Positions 10,320-23,900 of a stretch of 64,000 nucleotides of DNA are shown here, one piece after another (within the stretch, counting starts at the first letter, position 1; the number at the start of each line of letters is the position of its first letter). This DNA comes from Melieria omissa (taxonomy: Eukaryota > Arthropoda > Insecta > Diptera > Ulidiidae). The DNA is taken from positions 54,763,590-54,827,589 of the forward strand of contig OZ020267.1 of assembly GCA_963971225.1 (NCBI GenBank). Direction: 5' to 3'. The notes under the pieces are model-generated. The model was not told the origin of the DNA and ran no database searches. It worked only from the letters and a program-made list of their open reading frames with translations. A program made the translations under genes and the position numbers.

Positions 10320-11000
10320 AAATTTTAAATTTTGTAATCAAACAAAGAATTCTTTATGAATAAACAGAAAACAAATTAATTATATCAAATGATTACTAAA
10401 AATTATTAATAAAAATATTTATAATGTACAAATATTTATAAATATTATATGAATATCTTAAAAAAATATATATTATAAACAAGAAATTTAATTAAATTTA
10501 ATTAAAAAAAAATAATAAATAAAGAAAATGAAAGGAAGAACATGTTGAGGGTGTAAACACAGTTTTAGAATTCTTGTAGTTAAGAATTCTGTGAAAATTA
10601 ATATAAAAAATTGTTAAAAACAACAAAATATTACTAAAAAACATAAAAATATTCCATAACTTTTGCATTAATCTATAAATAAAAAAATCATAACTATAAA
10701 TAAGAAACTAAATAATAAATGTAAGAAGTAGAAATTAAAAAATACAAAAAAATGAAATGAAAAAGAAGGAAAAACATGTTTCAAATTTTTATCGTAACGA
10801 ATTACGTAAAAATTAATAAAAAAAATTGTAAAAACAAATTATTTTTGCACAAATAACTTAAAATAAAAAATATAATGTAAAAATATTTATACTTTTTACA
10901 TGAATAAATTAATAAATAAACACACAATTATAATAGAAAACTAAATGGTATACACAAAAAATAAAATTAAATAAATAAAAAATAAAAGTTGAAACAATAA
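10320..11000. repeat. Diverged AT-rich tandem repeat, unit about 230 bp
   Basis: Similar blocks recur: a GGAAxAACATGTT motif at about 10535 and 10770, each followed by a GAATT..GTxAAAATTAATA stretch. AATATTTATA stretches recur at about 10428 and 10878. This suggests roughly three eroded copies. Composition is so AT-rich that unit borders are approximate. Confidence 0.45.
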
Positions 11001-12963
11001 AAACAATAAGCTGTAAATAATAAACGATAGGTATAAAGTTTGTAAAATCAATCAAAAACAGTAAATAAGCAATCAAAAAAGTCTATTTTTATGAGATTCT
11101 TGCCAATGTTTTTTTTTTACATATTAGTAGAATAAATATGAATAGTGATATATCACTTTCAATCCAACTGGATGTAGCAAATTTTATGTAATTTAAGGCA
11201 AACAAATTACAAATTTTTAGAAACAACGGTCCTTATAAACGCCAATTCTTGGATGAGTTGAGTGATAAGCCGTTTTAGTTTTTAAACGTAAATTATTGAT
11301 GTATGAAAAACAAATTTCAATAACCAAAAATTTATTAGAAATGCAAATAGGCGAAGTTATCTAACCTACAGAAAAATAAGTATTGAAATTATATAAACTC
11401 TGATACCAGGCCCAGTCCCCTTTGTCAAAGTTATGGTTTTTGTAAACCATAAATCAGTACAGGCTTTCGAAATTTGCAAACAAATTTCGTTTTAGGTAAA
11501 AAGAAAACAGAAAATCGAGTACACGCTATGTGTTGCGCCTTTTGACCCAATTCGATGCATTTTTCCTGCAATATGAAAAACCAACAATTGAGCCGCTGTG
11601 TGGGTAATTGCTGTAGATGGATATTGTAGCAAACCAATGTTCCTTCGGAGGGGGAATCCAATTAGCTGCTGCATGCACGCATTCCTAGGCGGTCTATGTT
11701 TTTTGGTTCGGCTCGGAATACTTTCATTTTATGCAAAATTGAAAGCGAAACTTGTTACTCAACTTTCCGCAATTAAACGGCCTAGCGTGCTCGGCGGTAC
11801 TAAACATGCATGTGTAAAAGTGGTAAGGAATGCGGCAGTAAAACACAATCGAAATAATTGAGCCACATGTGCACAAAGTACACACAGAACGTTTAGGATT
11901 CCATGACTAATCAAACATCAGGCCATGCTTCTGGCGGTTGTAAACAGTACTGAAAGTAAAACGTATTGCCGAACACTAAAGCGGTGAGTAAGGAAAGCGG
12001 TTGCTTACTCAGTTGAATTGTGCTTTAAACACATTTCATAACTAAACAAAATTGAACGAATTCCTGTTTCTTCGTTTGCTCACATTCTTAACTTATTTTT
12101 TAAGTTAATCAAAACAACATAAAAACGCAACATTTAGAAATAATCGAAACACTAACCCTATTCACATTCTTGTGCATTTGCCATTGCAAATAAATCTGCG
12201 ACTTATACGTTTTGAGTTAATGCAAAAATTAATTTATTTCTCTTAGGCGTAAATTGTTTTCGTGAACAAAAAAATATATATATATATGAAATGGGCGGGT
12301 GGGGTAGGAAAATAAACAAACCTATCAAATAAATACGATTCGTTACAACACGCTGCTCAGCAAAATTGAGTTATGAAGGTTAAGCCATTGACTTGCGCTC
12401 GACTGTGTGCGCAAGACTAAATGATATTTTAGTCTACCCTACTTTGCGTTAAAATTAAAATGTTATAAATAAAATCTATACCAACAACAAAATGTGCCAC
12501 TGGCTGACGATTAATGAGTACCTGGCTGTGTCAGCGTTTGTGTGCTGTGGTGAGATGGAGAATTCGCTAATTACTCAAATGTACAAATTCCATTATTACT
12601 TCTATTTTAATTTGTTTCGACTTCAAATAGAACACATACAAAAATCACTTAACAATTATGTGGTAAAAAAGGAAAAGGAAAAGCAAAACAAAAACTGCTA
12701 AAGCACTATAAACATGAATGCGGGAAAATGTCGAAATTAATCACACAAACGTTTGTGAATGATTCTGAATTGTATGAATGCATTTCCCCAAGTGCAACTG
12801 CGTGCATGCGGGCGTGCCAATGGCACGGCGCACGCGCCACTTAGATGCAAGCTAACGGTTATTGTGTATGCATGTAGTACGCATCGGCTTTCCTTCACAA
12901 TACAAATACAAAGTACGATCTAAGAGGTGATGACGATGACAACGACAACCATGACGACTGCAC

Positions 12964-14949
12964 TTAACTGCCCTGCCCATTGATGAGCTCATCACAAATC
13001 TTCATCAGCTCAGCATTCTCGCGCGATTTCTGCTGCAGCTGTTCATTGATGGAGGCGCGTGAGATTTCTTCCTTCTTGAGTAGCGCTTTCAGCTTGGTCG
13101 ACTCGATCGAGTGCTCCTTGTTTAGCGTTTCCAGCTTCTTGTTGGCACTGCAAATGCACCAATCCAAACAATCAAGCTCACTTTCTATTTTAATGTCAAC
13201 TGTTGCATAGTCAACTCACATTTCCAATTGCTGCATTGCGTGGTTCTTCATTTTGTCGTATCGCTGCTCTTGTAATCGCAAATTCTCCAATATTTGTCGC
13301 TTTTCCGCCAGCAGGACCTCTTCGTTCGATTTCAGCTGCACTGTCATCTCCTTGCTCTTCTCGTATTTTCTATTAAAGAAATGTGTTTTATTAAAATGTG
13401 TTCAAATATGCTCGCACACTACAGTGACAACAGCAACAGCAACTCACACATGCAGATCAGAGAAGGTCGTTTCCAACGAGGTGAGATGTTGATAATTTGA
13501 ATCGCGATCCGCCTTCACCTCGCTCAGTTGTTTTTCGTAGTTCTGTATTAGTTGCTCCTTTTCGGCGATCAGCTCAGCAATCGCTTTCTCGTAGGCTTCA
13601 ATGACTCCGCTGTGACAAGCAAACAACACAAACGAAATAACAACAGCGGAAGTAATTAATTAATACCACATATGTCTTTGTCTGTATGAGCGTTGCAAAT
13701 TAAGTGAGCTGTTGCATAGCGAGGGTCTTACTTCATTTTTGTTATTGTTTTGTCTTTGTCTGTTATTCGCTTGATTAGAGCTTCTTCTCTTTGTTCGGCT
13801 TCTTTGAGTTTCTTTTCGATATCTTCCGTCTTTAGGCTGTAAAAACAAACAATCCATTTTTAGTATTAAATTAAATATTTCATTGGTTTTCAAGGGGCAA
13901 AAATAAATTATTTCCTATCATCGAACTTACTAATAAAGTCGTCTTACTTCCCCACAAATTATAAATTTGCTAACCATTTAATTGATGCAAGTGCACTTTT
14001 TAAATTTACCAATTGTGTAGATAAATTACATCTCAACAAACAATTCAATGTTTGTTGAAGTTTTGGGCACAGGTCAGACCAGTTTCTGGTCTATTCAAGC
14101 ATAACTTTTTGAATGAACTAATAAATAAACTACTGTGAAGAATACCTGCTTTGATTTAAACACTTAAAAATTCGCTTATGAGGGTTTAGACAATATTGAA
14201 TTTTACTGATTATTGTTCAAAGTGCATTTAGAATATTTACTTTCTTTATTTGACATTCTTATTTGTAATAATAAGCGCAGTAATAAGCGCAGCGCTGACA
14301 ATTTTAAATTAAAACAAGTACACAACAAAATCTCTCTATTCAAATTTTTACAAATTTTAAAAGATCAATTATCAATTTTGATTAAATTGAATTGTTTATA
14401 TTATAATTTGATTTTAAAACACTCTACTGTGTTAGAGACACAGCAAATAGCGCAGCGCTGCGTCGCAACAAACAAAACTAAGCGAAGCTAATGTAAACGA
14501 CACCAAGTATTGTGTTGTTTCTTGCAGAGTGCTTTCAAGGCTGGATTTAGCTGTTTTGGTTTTTTATTGATCGATCATTGAACGAACTGAAATTGCCTCT
14601 ACAGAGCAAAACAAGGCAAGCAACCTGCCTGCACCCACGCCAGTTATCGCATAAGCCCCAAGCATTTTTCGCTGTCTTCTTGTTAATCGCAAATGTAAAC
14701 ACAGAATACCACTACGACTTACACTTCATTTTTGATTTTCTTCTCAAGTTCGTCCATTTTGTAGTTGATTTGTTTTTCATCGGATTGTGAGCTGTTGTAC
14801 AAAATAAAACAGACAAACAATAAATTGTATGTACCGACTACGGATTTCAGCCAATGCTGTGACACTCACTTAGAGTTTTCGAATGACTTGTTGCAATCGT
14901 TATCGACATTCATATCCTTAATTACGTCGACACTCATTCTGGCATCCTT
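12964..14949 (-). CDS. tacc: tacc exons for the TACC-domain coiled coil
   Basis: Six short exons (14949-14870, 14791-14723, 13836-13732, 13609-13448, 13369-13220, 13147-12964) encode one continuous heptad-rich helix of about 248 residues. Recognisable pieces in order: [111 protein letters not shown]. The FSDLH..YEK and [13 protein letters not shown] segments are the family's best conserved blocks. This is the part known to bind Msps/XMAP215. Confidence 0.93.
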
Positions 14950-17900
14950 CTGCAATAACAAGAAGAAAAGCACTCATTGCAGAAAGTCCATCTCGCTGCT
15001 TTGCCGAATAATATCAAACAACTTACTTTTGTATTAGCTGCTGGATTATGCTTGTTTGCTGCTTGCGCCTGATTTCCTCCTGCGCGTGTATGTTCCTCCT
15101 GCGTTATCTCCGCTGACTGTTCGTCCTGCGATTTGGCACTTTCGGCGGCTGAGTTCGTTTCAAAGGACTTGTTCTTGTGCTCCACCACGAATGACCGACT
15201 ATTGTCGTGGGATGACGACGTTTGCGCCTCGTCCTCCTCGAGCGTAGGAGCCAGGCAGAGCGCGTTATTGCCCAAAATCTGCTGCAACAGTTGCTGCGCC
15301 GGCCTTATGGATGGCAGCTGGTTGACAGCTACCGGCACACCGAGCAACGGATCGAATCTCAGCAGTATGGAGCTGCGATCTACTGGCGCATTATTGTTGC
15401 CTTTGGTGAGAAGGTAATCGAAATCGGATGGATTGAAAATTACTGCGTCGATTTGCGAGTACAACGGCACGATGATAATGATGACAAGGATGAAACACAA
15501 AGCGAAAGAGACAAAAATATTAGAGCATTAGTCAGATGGGACATCAATCGAATGTGTGATTAATAACATTTCTCTACGATTCAGATTTAACTTAATGCCA
15601 AAAAAATTAGATGTTGACTTGTGCTGGTCGACATTTTGGAAAAATTCCCTTTGTCGTGAGCTTTAACGCAGATATTGGTTTGTGTGGTAGTTGTAACTAG
15701 ATTGATGTAATAATTTAAATCATTCCAATCGATAATCTACTTGAACGAACTTTATATATGACAGCAGCTGCAACTGCAATTATGGATTACGTTTTCGTAA
15801 GTGATTGATCGAACAGTGTTTAATGGCAGTTGAGATTTGTGCCTTTAATTATTGTCATTGTTGATAGAAATCTTTACGAGTTTGAGGATCTGTCATTAGG
15901 CTTTCTTGCCAGCAGCATGGACAAAGTATTAGACATGTTTGGAGGGAAAGCTTTCCTAGGTTCTAGGGGCGCCCAGGTGTTGTAATGGTTATGACGCTGT
16001 TGGCTACTGACTGTGACGTTTTCTGTGTCTTTTGTAGCAATGCGTATGTAACTCAGCAACTGAAAGATCTAGCTAGATAAAAACTGAATGTTGAGAGTAC
16101 AAATGGGCTTTGAGGGATTTATAAAATATAAGGTAACTAGCATTAAATCGCATCGGGCCATCTTGTAACTGTATTCATATAATAAAGCGTTATAATTCCC
16201 ATTTAAAATTGAATATGTGTCAGGTCCCTGAAGTTGAATAACATGATTTTTTGTGCCCTAACCATGATGGCCAATGAAATACAATTTACGGAAGCGCTGA
16301 CAAAGCTCGGCCACATGTTGTCAAAGTCGTGTTGTCAAACAAACTTTAGAGGCGTCTTTTGGGTTCTCCTGTTTCAACCGAAGTATTCACTTACGTATGT
16401 AAGTCACTTCTTAAAAAGAAGCCAAAAATTTGGTCGATTAGTGGATCCTCTCAAAAGGCGAGACAATTCTTTCAACGCAGAATCCGTATACTGTCTCAAA
16501 GATGGGACAAGTCATAGCTAACGATGGACAATACTTTAAATAAGATACAACATTGCACAAATTTCTGCGAATAATGCTTAAAAGTTACCAAAAAAATAGC
16601 CTCAAAACTCAATTGTAACCCAATAATTTAAATCAGAAGGAAAAGACGGAAAACGAAATTGTTTCACGACTGCTTAGCTATATTTAAAAATTTACTATTT
16701 AAGCGAGTTGTGCGTTCGATTCTCGACTCAACCAATGTTAGGTAAGATTCTCTTTGAAGTGGGCAGTAAACTGCAAGGCAGAGAGTAAACAGTGGGTCAA
16801 GCGAATATTTAACAGAGCGAATGGGGTTTCACATCGCACCCATTTAACTTAACTGGTTTTACAAATACAAAAATCCAGTATTCTAAAATCCAGCAGTATT
16901 CTATACCAGGGATGAGCAACACGCGGCCCGTTAAACATGTTTATGCGGCCCGCCAAGCATTTCTAAAATTGAATTTATTTTATCGATTTTGTTCTAATGT
17001 TTATTATAAATAAAGTTTTTTAAATTATTAATAAGTGTTACTTTAGTTGCGGCCCGCCAAAAAATGTTACAATTTAAATTGGCCCGTTGCTCACCCTTGT
17101 TCTATACTATTTGCGTGGAGTAAAGTTCAATTCCGGCAGTCGCCGTAGCTCAGCTGGCTAGTGCGTTGGGCCGCGAGTCAAGACTCCGCGAGTTCAATAC
17201 TCCATTGTGTTAACACCGAAAAAAAAAAGAAAAACAAAAATTTTTCTTTTGGCGGCTGTCCTCTCAGCAGGAAATGGCAAACCTCTGAGAGTAAAATTGC
17301 CTATGAAAAAGCTCCCGACTTGCCGTTCGGAATCGGCATAAAACTGTAGGACCCTTCCAACCTTGTAAAAACATTCGCACGCACAACACGGTTGGTTGCG
17401 GGTAGCTAGGCCTCAGTCTCGTAATCGGACTGTCGTGCCAGTCAAGAAGAAGAAGAAGAAGAAGAAGAAGAAGAAGAAGAAGAAGAAGAAGAAGAAAGTT
17501 CAATTCCGGCGGTGTTGTACGTAGGCAAAGTTTGTCTCACTGAACAAAGCAGAAACTCTTCTATACAAAGTATTTATTCCTCGAATGTGAACTTGTTACT
17601 TTTATACCAGCAACATTATTGAGCTATCGATATGCCAGATTGATGTGTAGGCAAAGTCGATTTAAGATTTGAGCGACAAGGATTCCTCATTGGGGCATTA
17701 GGAACTGAGATAAAAGCCACTAAACCATTGGCGTTTTTCGCCACCTTCACTCAACATTGGAGAAAAATCAATCTTGAACTATTTTCAAACAGGATACACG
17801 TGGCTTGCTGTTTATTATTTAAGTAAATCAAGAAACGGCCACAATTGTTTATGGCATTTTGCCCTAAAGTTTTCATGTTCAAATCAACATTGTTTAACTT

Positions 17901-20900
17901 TCGTCTAGGCACAAAACTGCTTCATGAACTCATGAGCATTTTTATGAGATACGATACCATGTACGGATGCACTGGCGCCATGCCAAAAGATTCCATGGCC
18001 CAACACAACCGACAGTGTCATCTGTCGACTGATCTTTTAAAAACCTATCGATTAGTTCACATACAATCTTGTACAATATACGTCTTTCGGTGACAAAGTG
18101 CCTCCACGGTACTCCAGCCTGTTGGTGCGGCAAGTGTGCATCTCAAAGGCAGTTAAAATATTGTAAAAAAAAACATTTTGCAATCTTTAGAACAAGGCCG
18201 GAAGTGGCATGATGCAGAGCGCTCTTAGTAGAACAATAAAAACACAAATGCAAAAAACAAAACTGGCTCACATTCGCAAAGGTCAACAAATTACACACAT
18301 CCAGCGATTCCTCACATCTGCTGGGCCAAAGGAATGTTTGCTTCGCACTTGCTAATCATTTGCATAATGGTTCCATATTTTGACCTTAAATGAATTGCAA
18401 TTTGTGTATTTACTTTGGCATTGTTTCGTACCAGAATTACAGCAGTGGCTGCAATTTAATAACAGTTTCGAAAATAAACAAATAATTACGAGAGCGGTCT
18501 GGCGCGTGAGTGGCGCAGCAGCAAGACAACTCACCAACAATGACTAAGGCACTGAGTGGCTGAGTGGGGGGAAAGAAAAGCGCAAAACGAAGTAGACGAC
18601 AAGCAATAGAAAAAAAAAAATCATAATTCCGAAGAAGAGCATGAACGTCAATTGATTTGGCACACTGACGAAAAACGAAGAAACAAAACGAATCGAAATA
18701 GGAAGCCAAAATCTAAATGAGCCGAGCAGCGTCACTGGCAAATATTGTACCAGGCCAATATTACTAATCGAATTGCAGGAGCCTATCAGACCCCGTTGCG
18801 CGGGCAACCGAAAGACGTGTTCTATTGGAGTTTGGACAAGTCAGTCGCACAATTTGGGGGGGACCAGGCGCACTGACGACTGCGGCATAACGAAAACGTG
18901 ACTCATTTGTGCAATCGACGTCTCGGCCTGTGTCTTTGCCCAGTGGGAATGGTTTCCCACCTTTGCCGCAACCTACAGCCGGAAGAGCGGCGCGTTCGGA
19001 AAGGGCCATGAAAATGCTTAGGCAGATTTTCATCGTCACCTTAATGCGTACTTAATGCGCTTTGTTTTTCCCGCACTACCTGCACCATTTGTAAGATGTA
19101 TGGGCGATTTGTTTTTGTGTACGATTCAAAGATCGTTCTGTTTCTCTCACTACGCCGCCCACTTCTCGCACAAACTGCAAAATAAAGCCAGCCAGCAATA
19201 ACTTTACTGCAGCACTTTGTATTGACTGCGGGCTGGCGATGAAAAAATCACGCTACGCATCTGTGAGATACTTTGGTTGGTTTCGGCACTGAACTGTTGA
19301 TAAACGCACTGAAATTTCATCCAGCCACACACGATTGCTTGGAATGTTAGTTCTTGATACGGCATTTTCATGGAATATTTACATTTAGATGCTTTTCGAA
19401 TGGCTTTGTGAGAAAATTCACACAGAAAACCGCGACCGCAACGTTGAAGAAAACAGAAACGCAACGCGACGTCCACGACAAAAGTTGAAAAACTAAAAAA
19501 AATGTCTCCAAGCAGTAAACTCCACTTCTCCAGCGCTGAGAACGGCCGCTGGTCGCTGGAGCCAAAACGCGAGATTGACGTCTACACGTTGGCTGAAGAG
19601 AAAAACGCCCAGCAAGTGGAAGCGGTAAAGGTGGCGCACACACATCAACTGGCGAGAGCGCGATTGATTGCCAACGACGAACAGTTGTGGGCTCGCGCAC
19701 AACAGCTGTGAGATGCGGCGACGGAGACGGCGGTCAAGTCATACACAGCGCGGACGGAATATGAATAAGAATTTCTACGCATGGGCCGATACGAGGCCAG
19801 TGGGCTTTGGCAGAGTGAATGAGCGAGAGAGAGAGAGCGAAAAAACACTGCGCTCGCTGACGCAGTGGGAAGTAATTAATGGAGATTTTGTGCGAAAGCG
19901 GTCTTTCTTGGTTTCGGCGGGTTGCTGTTGTGTGCATTTCGACAAATGTATTTGGTGGATAAAAATTTCTGAAAATGCTTGAAATTTTGACGCGGAAAAA
20001 CAAACCAAATTTACCATATAAAATGATTAAAAATTATTAAAAAAAATCGTTATTAAATTTATGCTTAATGAATGATAAATGTTGGCTAATATACAAATTT
20101 CTAGCAAATTTTTTACAGGTTAGGTAATTAGAAGCTTCGACAGAAATAAAAACAAAATCAATGCAAAAAATGAAGACACAATGATATCACCGTGCGACAG
20201 TGACACGTGAAAACGTCAAGGAGATTTTGGGTTCTAACATACTTACTTTTCAAGAAAATTCGTTATAAATTTTCAAAGGATATAAAGGATTAAAATTTTC
20301 AAAGGACCGTTTTCATATCCCTTTTTTACAAATAGATAAAAAATCAGCTTTATTTAAATTCTTGAGCCTTTCCTCTTTCATCTGATATACATATCGCCAT
20401 ATTCTAACAAGGTTTAGTATTTTTCATATTTTTTTTATTTTTTGAAGTCCTTTTAAAAGGACAAAGGATGTAGAAATGAAAAATTAAGTACGCAGTATTA
20501 CTATGTTTGGTCTCTAGTTTTACGCCTATATGGATTTTTTCCAGTGTGACAAAATTTTGTAATTTTTGTCGCACGGTGTATTAGTTACCCAAGAACCCGT
20601 AACAGTTCCCTTTTCCTTTTGACTGTATTGTGCGATAACGAGAATAAGATGAAATATAAGGAACCTACGGCACGACGAATTAGAATCGTTTTCAAACATT
20701 ATTTTACTATCAGAGCTTTATTTCCTGTTGAGGGCAAGCAGCCGAAACAATTTGTTTATATTTCGTATCGGATGAGTCGAGATTCGCACAAAATTATCGT
20801 CGATTGAAAAATATGTCTGTCACTCAATTTTTTTTTACGGAATTCAGCTTTAAACATGGTGACTCAATTGTAGGGTATTGGAAAATGTCAAAGACTGTAA

Positions 20901-23900
20901 CTAAAATTTTTCACACTGCTAAACAACTCTGCACGAAAGAGCAATGACAAGTCTCCAAAAGAAAATCTGTGCTCAATTTGACGAGAGCGCTGCAATTGCG
21001 GGAGAAAATTAGTAAAGGAAAATTCAAAACACAAACTGAATCCCAAAAATATTGGGGATTACTGAAGGGATATGAAAGAAAGAATACTAACGCCTAAATG
21101 GGAACCTCTGCAAAGTCCATTCATAACCAAAAGCAATGCGCAAAATGGCAAGAACGGCGTATAAGCGCAAAACAAACGCAATCAACACATTCTCAAAAGC
21201 TGAGACGAGAAAACCAAATCCGCTGCCTTAAGTACAATCACCGCAATTGTATTAAGAACTCTGGATGGCGACAACTGTTCAGTTGCGTGTCTGCTCAACC
21301 AACCAACCATTGGCCGCTGTCGTGTGCCAATTAATGACAATTTGAATGTTTTGAAGTCATCGCCGAAATAAAACTGCCCAACCCACCAACGCAGCTACAG
21401 CTGCAAGCAACAACAACAACCGAGCAAAATAAAAATGCTGATGACTGAAGTCAAAGAACTAGCAGAAAAGGGAGAAGCAAGCGCTACAGCAAAGTCACAG
21501 AGCAAAGGGGAAATTACGGTCAATGAGGCTAAAACATCACACGACTGGTTTCTCGGTGGTCGATAGTAGCAATGCAATGTTGGCTGGAAAGAGCGCAGGC
21601 GAAATTACGGACAATGTCAACGGATTTGCCTATCAATGCGCTTAGTGGTGGCCTAAGCAATGCAGACAAGACGAGAAGCAAGGGGGAGGGCAAGAACATG
21701 TGACGCATCGAATAACTCTAAAACTATTTGGGACTGTTTTATAGACAACAAAGGTTTAATAGTGAAAAGAGAAAAACGAGAGAGATGGAAATAAATGCAT
21801 TTACAGTTATTAATATTAGAAGATTTGTTTTAGACTCGCATATGCGCTGAGAAATATTGAAATGAAATATAATGCTACCAAATAATTTGGTGGCTTCAAT
21901 AAGGAAATCTTATTCATTGCCTTCGATTAAGACAACATTCGAAAACTTTGTATTGAAATGTTTAAATCAAATCGGCCAAAATCGAATAAGCTGAAGAATT
22001 ACCTAAGCTTTTGAATTCAAAAAAATATATTCCTAAATAATTTCTTCAATTGTTATTGCTAAAAATTTAAGGAAATTTGCTCCTTCATATCAAATAAAAA
22101 AAAAAGAGTTCACACTCTGAGTATTGTGTAAAGTGCTTTTAATGGGTTAAAAAGCATTTAACATGTAGCTTGTTTCGCTAGAAGAATTTACTCTGTCACG
22201 TCACCAATTGATTCATTTCTTTTCGGTTACGATAACAAAAATCGGTTTTTTATTTTATGGTTGGTCGTACGCATTGAGTTGCAGCTTTAATTGGTAATTC
22301 TCATTTATGGAGTTTAATAAAACGACAAATTTTACAATCGGAAATGACAAATATCGCTAATGACTTAATTCCATGGGAGTGGCTATTGCTTTGGTAACCC
22401 AAACGGATTTAGGCAAATCAATTATTTTTATGGAACATTTTTTTCGTATTTAGCATTAAAGATTGCATTAGTTGTGGGATGAAAAACGGAACTATGAAAT
22501 CATACGTAAATTGTTTGTTGTTTCTTAGTATTGAAGATTGTAAAATAAAAAATTCGTTTGCCTTTTTAATTGGTCTTTCATTCTTTTGCACAATTTTTGA
22601 AAACATGAAAACAATTGACTAAAACCATAGCTTTTGACTCATTCGTGAAAGTTAAAGACAACATGGCACGTCAATTCCAGGTGAAAACGAAGAAATGCAA
22701 TATCATATTATTTAAAGTTTTGACTCAAAAGTTGAAGAACTTTCGTTTCGCAAGATTGTTGTACTTTGAGCGAGAAACTTTTAACTTCGAACCAATGCTT
22801 TTATTTTCACTATTAAACCTAAATCAAAACCACTGAGAATTCATCAAATAGTCATTTTGGAACGGCGCACCATGATATCATTTGCAGAAATTTACCTCCA
22901 TAGAAAAACAAATACTTAACCACTCTAAAGAAAACAATGCAATGGAATTTGTGCTTGTCGCACTGCAGCGACATAGCGTGACGCGACAGCGTGTCTGTAG
23001 GCACCACGTGTAATAAAAATTCAAATGAGACGAGCGATTTTCCCATTTCAAGTTTGAAAGCTGTTGCTGGTGCAAGGCTAAGGTCGTCGTTGTAATCACC
23101 GTCAACATCAGCCCAACCAGAGACCCACTCACCCACCTATTGCATTGGTGGATTTGAGTCGCTGCTCGGTTTGGCCTTCAGTTGTTTGCACTCGTATCCA
23201 TGTGCTCAGTTGGAATTTGTGGCGAAATGCAATGCAGAAACTCACATGCACCCAAAGTCTGGTTGGCTTTTAAGGCTGGAGAAAGCGGGGAGGATGTGCT
23301 GGTGATAGTTATAGTAAAATAATGGCCACAAAGCAATTAAAACTAAACATATGCACACTTAAACTCTGAGAACAGTGCGAATGGAGAACCATTCATATAG
23401 TGAGTTTCTTTTGTATGTTGTGCCGGATGCGACAGAAATATGACTTTTTTCTCTCTTTATTTTTACATTACAGCGCGAATGGTATCACAATGCGGATGAC
23501 AGAAACGAGAAAATATTAAATTCAAAATACAATCAAGTATGACCATTGACCTTTGAACTACATTTTTGCAATTATTTATTGCATTTTATTTATTGTGATA
23601 AAATTGTGAGGGGTAGGAGATGTAGGATTTTGGTAGCAACTTGCAACATATTTGATTTTAAACGTTTGTCTACAGCTTAGAGCAACTTAAGAGAAGCAGA
23701 TGCTTGCGTTTCTTAGAAAAAATAAGTGCCTACTTCTAGGCTTTACTCTACTGTGCAAAATTGATCATACGAGTTGTTGAAATGAACTTATTCATAGTTC
23801 TCATATGAATGCTTTTCCCGTATCTGCTTTACAAAGAAGGCATAAGAAACCGTGCTGCAATACTCAAGCTTAGCTTAAAACATATTTACACAGTGCGACA

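Larger units (their letters stand above)
8421..12963. other. Gene-free AT-rich region between SDR 3 and tacc
   Basis: About 4.5 kb with no supported gene. Contains a TG microsatellite at about 9335-9380, a diverged AT-rich tandem repeat at 10320-11000, and the presumed tacc 3'UTR toward the right end. A minus-strand AATAAA at 12238-12233 is one of several possible tacc poly(A) signals. Confidence 0.5.

Noticed and set aside
15443..15500. Signal-peptide-like [11 protein letters not shown] before the 15027-15442 exon
   Set aside because: Same artefact: translated polypyrimidine tract upstream of the acceptor at 15443.
17141..17212. tRNA gene
   Set aside because: A and B boxes are present, but the segment is the head of a SINE with TSDs. 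The cloverleaf is incomplete and no acceptor stem closes.
17264..17503. 79-codon minus ORF with poly-Leu
   Set aside because: Reverse reading of the SINE's GAA tail.
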